In this document: positions 56,545 through 64,000 of the stretch, in pieces
Numbering within the stretch: position 1 is the stretch's first letter
Layout of the letters: each line of letters begins with the position of its first letter
Origin: Fagopyrum homotropicum
Lineage: Eukaryota > Streptophyta > Magnoliopsida > Caryophyllales > Polygonaceae
Direction: 5' to 3'
NCBI GenBank assembly: GCA_033239125.1
Contig: BSWB01000001.1
Location: forward strand, 29,787,501 to 29,851,500
Length of the DNA: 64,000 nucleotides
Translations under genes and position numbers: made by a program
The notes under the pieces: model-generated
Databases searched by the model: none
Told to the model about the DNA's origin: nothing
What the model saw: the letters and a program-made list of their open reading frames with translations, nothing else

Positions 56545-57308
56545 TGATGGGCTACGACCACTCCGCAAATGTACATGATCAATTTTAGTATCGAGTGTCC
56601 AGTTCACGAGGAATACTTCTGAATTAGATTTCAAACAAACAATTGAGCTAAGAAAAGAGGGAAGAGAAAAAGCAAAGGAAAAAATATATTTGGTTTTAAA
56701 AATGGTTTTTTATCGTCAAAAAGACAAAGTAGCAAACAATAATAAAAACGAAAAACCAACGAGAGACCAGTGATCTAAGAAAACGAGTATCACCACTTTA
56801 ATGAATTAACATATAACCAAGTATATAAACATAACGACCATAAATCAACACAATATGTAGGTAAACTGTCAAAGATAGCCTCTACCAAATCTCTGTTTAT
56901 AAAGATCGTGATCAATCCAACCCAAAGACGCTCTCACAATTGCAAAGGAAAAAGGTCAAACCCATTAAGAACATAGCAAAGAGGAAGAAGACCCAAAAAG
57001 ACAACGCACTCGCAGAAAAGCCAAAAAGGTAACAAAACCGGTTAAACTATTACAATCAATAATTTTCAAGGTAAAGGTGCAGTGTTAATCCCCAAACCAA
57101 ATTTATCTTATATTCCCAAAGGGGTATGAATAAGGTCACTAAAGAAAAACAATTTCAAGTTGATTTCCTTTCAACAATTTATATACAATAGTTATAAATC
57201 AATGCATTATAGGGTTCAACCAATCCTTAGATTATAAGAAAACTAGTCATACATGAAAAAGGAAACAAAGCACCATATTATAAAGCAAACTTAATTCATA
57301 TATATATA
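56545..57308 (-). repeat. 5' LTR fragment (3' part) of the E-type element
   Basis: The minus strand ends CCCATCA six bases before the primer site, as in the other families. Sequence upstream is AT-rich and is cut at 57308 by the inverted-repeat element. No gene is seen. Confidence 0.6.
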
Positions 57309-58318
57309 GGGATAGGATCAAGTGAGAACAGTAGTTACGGTAAAAAATGAGAATGTTTATGAACCACAAGATCTAAATAACTCAACGGTTATGATGAGAT
57401 CTATATATACTCACTAATTAATGAGAATATTACGTACTACTTTAATAATACGGTGAATAATTTATTTCCTTAAATATTTCAAGTTTAAACGTGCATTATA
57501 TACAATTCATATGTAGTCGTGCTTTTAAATGACTCTTCTATTTTTTGGTGGAATTGAAATGACTTTTCTTTATTAAAGTTTAATTATTAAACGTACACCA
57601 ATGGTGCATGGTGCATTCAATCATTTTTTCTAAAATGTGTATTTTAGCACCTATGCACGAGTAATTTGATTAGAATGTGGTCTATAAATTTATACACAAG
57701 TAATTAATCTGACTAAGCCATAAATATTTATACGAGAATAATATTGGTCGATCACGAATGGTGCATGGTGCATACAATCACTATTTCTAACATGTATATT
57801 TTAACACCTATGCACGAGTAATTTGATTATGATGTAGTCCATATAAAGACGAGTAATTAACCTGACTAAGCCATATTGACATGTATATTTTCGCACCTAT
57901 GCACGAGCAGTATTACTTGCATACTATTGTAAAGGCTCACCGTGCATCCACTAATACATTAATACCTTGCAAGATTATGTTTGAAATTTTTTAAAAGTAT
58001 TGGTGCATGCAATCAGAATTTTCAACGTAACACTAATCAACATACACGACTATAAACAAACATATTTATACAACTTACACGAATTGAAACTTTCATCTAA
58101 GATAATGAAATGTATTTGTGCCTCCTTAATTATTGATTATTGCTTTCCGTAATTAGATTCGTACAATATAAAGTTACTATATGCACGTTATTCGTAATAA
58201 ATTAAAAATCATTGTATCCTTATATAGAGAATGAATTTGAGTCATTCGTGCATTAATCCAACGATCTATAAGTGTTCTTATTTCTTACCGTCATACACGT
58301 TCTCACTTATCCTATCCC
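57309..58318. mobile_element. 1010-bp non-autonomous element with 20-21-bp terminal inverted repeats
   Basis: The left end GGGATAGGATCAAGTGAGAAC and the inverse of the right end, GGGATAGGATAAGTGAGAAC, match apart from one base. TATATATA flanks both sides, so the duplication length cannot be fixed. Internal phrases such as CACCTATGCACGAG repeat at 57648, 57805 and 57894, and ATGGTGCATGGTGCA at 57601 and 57758. No transposase. Superfamily unassigned. Confidence 0.75.
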
Positions 58319-58328
58319 TATATATATA

Positions 58329-58361
58329 CTAGTGGAGCCGCGCGCGCCATGCGCGCGCGTC
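58329..58361 (-). other. Helitron 3' terminal hairpin and CTAG
   Basis: Perfect 9-bp arms CGCGCGCGC (58339-58347) and GCGCGCGCG (58351-58359) with loop CAT. The element terminus CTAG (palindromic) is at 58329-58332. Confidence 0.75.
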
Positions 58362-58802
58362 GATATCGATGTAAGTGCATATTTATCTGGAGCACAAGTT
58401 ATTGTACATTGCAGTTTTGCGTTATACGTTTATGGAGATGTTTTGCTTTTACGTTTTTACTTTGGTAAGCAGGTGATATTTGTAGCTACCTTTGTCCCTG
58501 TTTGTTTACAGATTTTTTTTTGTAAATGCTAATGTATGTTGTACGCTGCAGAGTCATGTTAAAAGTATATTGTAACGGAGAATAAAATAAATTACATAAC
58601 ACAACATTCGGGTACAACATTCCGGAGTTTGTGAGTTACATAAGCTAGCATGATGGAGCAATTTCTAGAGCTCTTTCCGGGTCCATAACAACCAAACTGA
58701 CATTCCATCAACAGAGCTCGTAGTTCAGCTGCACAAGGAAGAAGAAGGCATAGCAACACATAATTAAAAAGAGACAAACTTATCGCTTGTCAATCCCATT
58801 GT

Positions 58803-58964
58803 CATCTTCAAATATATTTGGCCTTAATATACTATTACTTTCGAGCACCAAGCAAATGTGGTAAACATCTTCAAATATATTTGGCCTTAATATGCTATTA
58901 CTTTCGAGCACCAAACAAATGAGATGTTTACCTCATTCCAAACAAATGAGATGTTTACCTCATT
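58803..58964. repeat. Short tandem duplications, 63-bp and 27-bp periods
   Basis: CATCTTCAAATATATTTGGC begins at 58803 and again at 58866. CCAAACAAATGAGATGTTT begins near 58911 and again near 58938. No coding content is seen here or in 58365-58800. Confidence 0.8.
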
Positions 58965-59642
58965 CGCTACGCTGTTGTGCAAATAAGTTTTTGAAGAAGC
59001 AGACAGGGTAACGGTAAACGCTTCAAAGTTGGAATATATTACTTCGAGCACCAAACAACCTTGTCATCGGAATTAGAATCAATTAAATAGAAAAGATCGG
59101 AATAAAGCTCTCACTGTCTTTCTTTTGTACGGCAAATTGCACGCTTAATTCCGTGGTTGTCCATCACTAAGGCCACAATGATGCAACCTGAATATAACAC
59201 CATTTACATCAATGTGTGATTTAAGTATAAATTATTAAATTAGGATAACGTCAAATTTTGTTTTATCAATCCATAATCTTCTAACTTGTTCTGCAACAAT
59301 TTTGATTTCTGGGATCTCTTCAAGTAATTTGCTAATCGCTTCTTTTTGGGGGTTAAAACTGGGTATACAAGAACGGTCTAAACTAAGTTGTGCATATGGT
59401 CGCAGATTGAACTACATTTTTCAATAAAAAATTCTCAATGACTTGGATTTGGGGATAAATAAAAGGGCAAAGTTACAGTTGTTCATACCTTCATTAGATT
59501 TTCAGCACAAATTCCTTGGACATCCTATGATCGAAGAAAGCGAACAAAAAAAACACATTAAAGTATGCTTTCCCAGAACCACTCAAACCATAAAATGACC
59601 ATCACCAACAACCAACCTCATCAGATGGATTAGATTGATGAA

Positions 59643-60056
59643 CTAAACCATGCCTGCTGGTTGATGACCAAAACCCAGAAGAAGGAAAGAACTGCGGACA
59701 CAAGTAATTAAGACACATTTATGTGACATGTTACACTCGTGGACCTCAATACGAAGCAAAGCGAGCTCAGGTACGGTTAGTGGGAACTCGAACTCTTCGT
59801 TCCAATTCGGTATCCAGTTGTCCTTTAGTGTCCTTGTTTTCTTCATTACAGTATAAGCAGACTCCAGCAATTCCAAACTAAGACACTTACATATACAGGG
59901 GTCTTGAGAGCAGTTCATCACACATTTTTGAGGAAAACTCGATATGAGGGAAACAGGGTACCATACCCTAGTGTAAAAATCTGGAGGTGAATATGCATCA
60001 AAATGAGTATGTTCGAAATCAGTGTACCATCCTTCTCCCATATACTGCAATACCAA
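59643..60056 (-). pseudogene. Captured phospholipase C (PI-PLC) C2-domain fragment
   Basis: One exon piece reads YMGEGWYTDFEHTHFD then AYSPPDFYTR and stops at a GT donor. After about 90 bp of intron-like sequence a second piece reads VMKKTRTLKDNWIPNWNEEF and FPLTVPELALLRIEVHE. This is the end of the PLC-Y region and the C2 domain of plant phosphoinositide-specific phospholipase C. A frame change lies at the start of the second piece. Intron retention shows capture of genomic DNA rather than reverse-transcribed mRNA. Not functional. Confidence 0.85.
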
Positions 60057-60519
60057 ACCTTACATTTCTATTTTTCACATGAAAAACCAAACCTTATATT
60101 TCTATTTTCACATGAAAAACAAATTGCGTAAAAAAAGATAAATTGGTAAATATCAGGAAATATATGAAAAACGGATATCGGTTAGTATGAAACATTTGTA
60201 AGCATTTACAACAAAGGCAAACAAGTTTTTGTCTCTTATTCCAATAAACAAGAAGCCAGTCTCTTAGTTTACACCTATGCATCAGTTGAAGCATTCCAAT
60301 AAAGCTTTGTAAGCAAGTACTTATCAATCTCATATAAGCCCCTACCAAAAAAAGAATAATCAAAGCTACTGTTTATTCAATTTAAAATCATCAAGCCGCC
60401 ATAGAAGACACCTTACTCAGATGGGATTCAAATCGAGAATGATATCTCCATTTCCTGGCCTTGAAACAGATTGACAGCTGATCAGCTGTCAAAAATATGT
60501 CAAAACCAAATACTAAAGC

Positions 60520-60715
60520 ATGATCATTGTAGTTTGCAAAGGCCATTTAGAACTCGTATGTTGTAAACTCTGGATTATGAGTGACATCAACTCCCTCATC
60601 CATGAATTGTTTTACAATTTCATACACTCGATCCAATCCACCAACTACAGGCTGCTTATGATAGAATTCAGGTGCAATTCTCATGAATAATCTCATATTA
60701 AGTTCATTGTATATA
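60520..60715 (-). pseudogene. Captured lysyl-tRNA synthetase fragment
   Basis: The minus strand reads YNELNMRLFMRIAPEFYH, then VVGGLDRVYEI and DVTHNPEFTTYEF, the class II synthetase core of cytosolic LysRS. An in-frame TAA follows where the family has Tyr, then MAFANYND. It is one or two exons only, without the anticodon-binding domain. Not functional. Confidence 0.85.
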
Positions 60716-60964
60716 GTGTCGTAACCTCGCTTCTTAGAGTCACCTACTTCACTGCTAAAAACTTCAAAAAAAGAATTAGTTAGAGAGAATAAAAAGTGAC
60801 ACTAAGCTTCCACTTACAAGATGTAGTTTCAGCCATTGTAAGGTTTCAACCTGTAAAAACAAACACAATTAGGGAACAGTGGATAATGCCTATGGTCCCT
60901 AATCCAAAATTCATGAAGACTGAGGTCAGTGTTATGAAAAGAAAGCAAAGACCATCAAAGAGCT

Positions 60965-61140
60965 CTGTTAATGAATGATGATGTTTTCATAGGAGGTTCT
61001 TGCTTTCAAACACTTTCTTGGAACCTTCGACTCAAAGTTTCTCTTGGGGCTGCAAAGAGGCTCGCTTTTCTTCATAGTGCTGACATACAAGTTCAAATAA
61101 AAATGGATAAAGCTTTTATTGTGATGAAGCTGATAAGAAA
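60965..61140 (+). pseudogene. Captured receptor-like cytoplasmic kinase fragment
   Basis: The plus strand reads GGSCFQTLSWNLRLKVSLGA and AKRLAFLHSADIQVQ, matching the kinase subdomain before the catalytic loop in RLCK-VII (PBL-type) kinases. The catalytic HRD/YRD loop is not recognisable after it. Its strand is opposite to the other two captured pieces. Confidence 0.8.
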
Positions 61141-62932
61141 TTACAACGGAACATGCATGGAAAAATTTTACTTCTACTTTTGCTCAAGCAGACATGATTG
61201 ACCAATGTATGACCATGACCTTAAGAGATTTACAATCTCTCAAAGTAGCTAGAAGACATTATAGCCAAGCTACTGTGGTGATAAACTAATAGGAGAATAG
61301 ATGTAGAGATGGTGATAAACTAATAGGAGAGCTTGAATAAATCCATATGTGTAAGCTGTCATGCTTGAGCAATTAATTAAATAAATCCTGAACCATTGAA
61401 TCTTCCTCGTAGAAAAAAGCTATGAAGTTTATTTGCGGCCTCTTTCAACGCCAACGGGTTTTTGGGGTTAGCTCACCCTCGCGCGATCGCCCTGGTGCCC
61501 TGATAGGTGGACTCATAACATACCTCATGAAAAATACAGTCATAAGAACAATAAACTTAAAAAAATATTTACCCCATTTTCTGGTGGGAAAATGAGACTG
61601 AATGTATAAGCAGGGAGCTTGCTTTGCTGTAGTGGTAAAATCAGGATCCCAGAGAGGTGTATCGTTCAGGAACCAAACGAAAAGAAGCAAACCAATTAAA
61701 ATTAGACAAGTAGTATTATTATGTTGATCCAACCTCTTTAATTTGTGAAATTTTATATACCAGGAAAATGGCAAGGCAACAAATGAGGTTTTTTCATATA
61801 TATATTTCCATATTCATATACTGTTGTGGACTAACTATTTCAAAATGGAGATGAATCTGGAAAGGAAATGGTGTACAATAGTTCAAATCTCGAGTGAAGG
61901 TTGGTATCTCAGCAATCATTCATTCTACTCTATTGTTGGTTGATATTGAAAAGCAAATTGAAGAACCTTGATTACACATGTGTGAACATTCTTTGAAGCA
62001 TTTTATCGAGCAGTTGAGAGCAGTTGAGATGCGCTGATACCAACTCCTTTAAAATCTGCATCAAATCGATCCATAGTACCATAAATTAATCGAAACTAAA
62101 GAGAAATCTATGACCAACTGAAACTAAAACAAATCTAGCAGTTGAAAATTCCAACTATGCAAAACAAATACACAAATTAAACCCTAAAAACCATAATACA
62201 TATGCTAGTTCCACATAAAAAAACATACAAAGATAGAAGAGACACCTCAATTTTGTGCGCAAGGGTTTCGTTTGTCAGAGAAATAAATCCAAAACAAGCA
62301 ACAAAACAGAAGGAGAAAAAATTCCATGAAAAACAAACAAAAGACAAATACGAGGGGAGTGTCGATCGTTGGTAGAAGGAGGGTTGTAGACTGGTGTGGT
62401 GGTGTAGAGTCTGTAGACGGAGTTGATCGGCCTTGAGAAAGGAGACAAGGACTTGAGAAAGACGGAATCTAGAAGAGAAAGGAGAAGCAATAGTACCTAT
62501 CGAGTACGGGTTGTGACATAGGAAGAACAAAATACGGCGATGCGAGAAGAAGCAGCAGAAAGCGAAGGCGAAATCCGGTGTCGGCGGACTGATGATGGAA
62601 GAGCTTGTGGTGGCGATTTGAAGGCCGTTCGAAGAAGAACCCGAAAGAGACGCTCTTCTTCATCAATAGTCGTCTGAGGGCATGAGGCTACGGTTTCATA
62701 TGGACACGAACGGTAAAGCGGAAAACGAAGAGACTGGGGACAATTACTATCATCAAGCGGTGGAAGCACAGAGAGAAGAAGACACGTTGATACATACGTG
62801 TAAATTTAATATGGAGTGGCTAAACACGTGTAATGAAAGGAATAAAATAAATTAAAACTTGAAAAAAGAAAAATATGTAAGGGTATAACTGGAAACTGAC
62901 TATTCATTGGGAGAACTCTCCCTTTTAATATA
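61141..62932. other. Remainder of the Helitron
   Basis: No further recognised gene piece. Minus-strand frames at 62177-62769 are rich in Ser, Arg and Pro (for example SPSLSAASSRIAVF) and look like a transit-peptide-type first exon; source unknown. GAGCAGTTGA is duplicated in tandem near 62010-62028. Confidence 0.35.
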
Positions 62933-62933
62933 G

Positions 62934-62935
<2 letters not shown>

Positions 62936-62983
<48 letters not shown>

Positions 62984-62988
62984 ATATC
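62936..62988. repeat. AT dinucleotide microsatellite
   Basis: Nearly pure (AT)n, about 50 bp with one TT interruption, directly beside the Helitron 5' end. Helitrons insert between A and T, so an AT run is a likely target. Confidence 0.95.
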
Positions 62989-62989
62989 C

Positions 62990-63660
62990 AAAAACAAACC
63001 TCGAGGAATTTGCCAACTAAAGTGTTCTTGGCGAAACCGAGTTGAAATGGAAAATAGCCGTCTAACTAGGGTTGCAAAACTAACTTAAAACACAGGAAAA
63101 AAAACCCAAGCCTTCTAAGGTTTGAAAATAAGGGATATATAGGGTACAAAAACGGGCCCAAGAAGATATAAAAAAATCCCAACAAGATACGAGTTTGCGG
63201 GATTTGAATTAAAAAATAACCGGGCAAAGACACGATCACCCCATGATCAACTACACGGGCAGACAATTAAGGTAAGTTGCCCGTGCCATGACCGTGTCTA
63301 GACTGTGTCTTGCCATCTTTGTAGCACTCTCGAATCTTGACATTTTGGTCTTCTCGAAGGTGTCCAAAGTTATGATGTGATACTTGATTTCTCGATCCTC
63401 GGTCATATATCATTATCCAATGTAGTTTTTGACGTCAGGGTAGATAAAACTCTGGTATTCCATCATAAACACGCCATAAACGGCCTCGAATGTCAAATAA
63501 ATCGAAGTAGACACTATAAATTGCAATATGAATTAAAACAAAAATATATAAATGCAAAACATATCAAAGGAGATTTGAAATGCATTAATCTAACGACTAA
63601 AACCATGCATGAATAAATGACATCGTCACACGGTTTCATTTTCACGACATGATTATGTTG
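62990..63660 (-). repeat. Probable U3 fragment of a further Athila-type LTR (family F)
   Basis: Minus strand: TTCATGCATGGTTTTAG near 63610 matches the B U3 phrase TTCATGCATGGTGTAGC. GTGTCTAC near 63512 matches the shared U3 motif. ACACGGGC/GCCCGTG/ACCGTGTC sites cluster at 63225-63305. CTATATATCCC near 63135 could be the TATA box. No terminus was found, so the limits are approximate. Confidence 0.45.
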
Positions 63661-64000
63661 TCTTGCTGTGTACATTTTATGCTTGAACATCTTTAGTTAT
63701 TCAAGAGTGAGCTTAGATAATTTAGTCTTACTTTATTCTTCAAGACACGACCATATGTCACACTCATAGGATGATATACCATAAAGAGTATTTGACATAG
63801 GCTCACCCCTATTTGAAAAATAAAAAATCACTAAAACCAAAGCTTAATCCTCATATCTTAACATGTAGCATTGGTATAATCCAGCAAACTAGGTATAGAC
63901 ATTAGTCTCCTAGTGTGCAACTCAATTCTACTTGAGTTATTTTTTCCTTTGAACCTACTTCATGGGATTTCCAATCACATACGTGGAGTTTTACATCAAA
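63661..64000. other. Terminal stretch without recognised features
   Basis: AT-rich, no supported gene or repeat. Confidence 0.35.

Larger units (their letters stand above)
58329..62934 (-). mobile_element. Helitron carrying host gene fragments
   Basis: The minus-strand 3' end is a GC hairpin followed by CTAG, then a T of the flank, as expected for Helitrons. The opposite end near 62934 (minus strand ACTATATTAAAAGGGAGAG) resembles plant Helitron 5' ends, though the terminal TC is not clear. Pieces of three unrelated host genes lie inside, on both strands, with introns retained. No Rep/helicase is present, so it is non-autonomous. Confidence 0.6.

Noticed and set aside
60520..60715. A functional lysyl-tRNA synthetase gene
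   Set aside because: Only one or two exons, with an in-frame stop, inside a Helitron.
62936..62988. TATA-box cluster
   Set aside because: It is an AT microsatellite beside the Helitron end with no gene downstream on either strand.

Overview
The window is nuclear DNA of a flowering plant, most likely a eudicot. This rests on Ty3/gypsy elements of the Athila and chromovirus (Tekay-like) lineages, plant L1-type LINEs, a CACTA remnant, a Helitron, and one spliced HD-Zip class I transcription factor gene. Species cannot be read from the sequence. Almost all of it is nested transposable elements; the HD-Zip gene at 44439-45464 is the only host gene that looks intact.

Layout. 1-19378: tandem array of one young Athila-type family (A) with an 11,427-bp period, read as partial internal region, LTR1 (3738-5371), complete internal region (gag-protease, RT-RNaseH-integrase, ORF-1), LTR2 (15165-16798), truncated internal region. 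19379-28540: a second Athila-type family (B) on the minus strand, with 5' LTR, tRNA-Asp primer site and a gag-pol frame holding one stop; its 3' LTR is lost at the junction with A. 28541-29190: ORF-1 fragment of a third family (C), into which B inserted. 29191-37410: decayed chromovirus, with a family C solo LTR (33760-35516, perfect TATCC target duplication) inserted near the end of pol. 37411-42235: minus-strand LINE cut by the chromovirus. 44160-45470: HD-Zip gene. 45985-46153: small MITE. 47433-49480: broken S-receptor-kinase-like fragment split by a family D solo LTR. 50200-50535: LINE endonuclease remnant. 52490-54744: CACTA remnant holding a family B solo LTR (perfect ATTAT duplication). 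54745-57308: minus-strand family E LTR and gag pieces. 57309-58318: 1-kb inverted-repeat element. 58329 to about 62934: minus-strand Helitron carrying pieces of three host genes (phospholipase C, lysyl-tRNA synthetase, receptor-like cytoplasmic kinase). 62990-63660: probable LTR piece of a further family.

The most interesting signal cuts across these elements. Each Athila-type family carries many copies of its own short CG-centred palindrome or half-site: AAATCGGCCGATTT in A, CCACGGCCGTGG in B, CTCGGCCGAG or CTCGACCGAG in C, AATCTCGGCCGAGATT in D, GCTCGAGTG in E. The copies sit at corresponding places: upstream of the LTR TATA box, again in the transcribed leader, at the protease/RT boundary, and upstream of ORF-1. 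In A, the cluster before ORF-1 precedes a TATATAA box, which looks like a separate internal promoter. Conserved position with divergent sequence suggests a family-specific recognition system, perhaps comparable in logic to the VANC anti-silencing proteins and motifs of VANDAL transposons. That reading is an inference; the motifs and their positions are directly visible.
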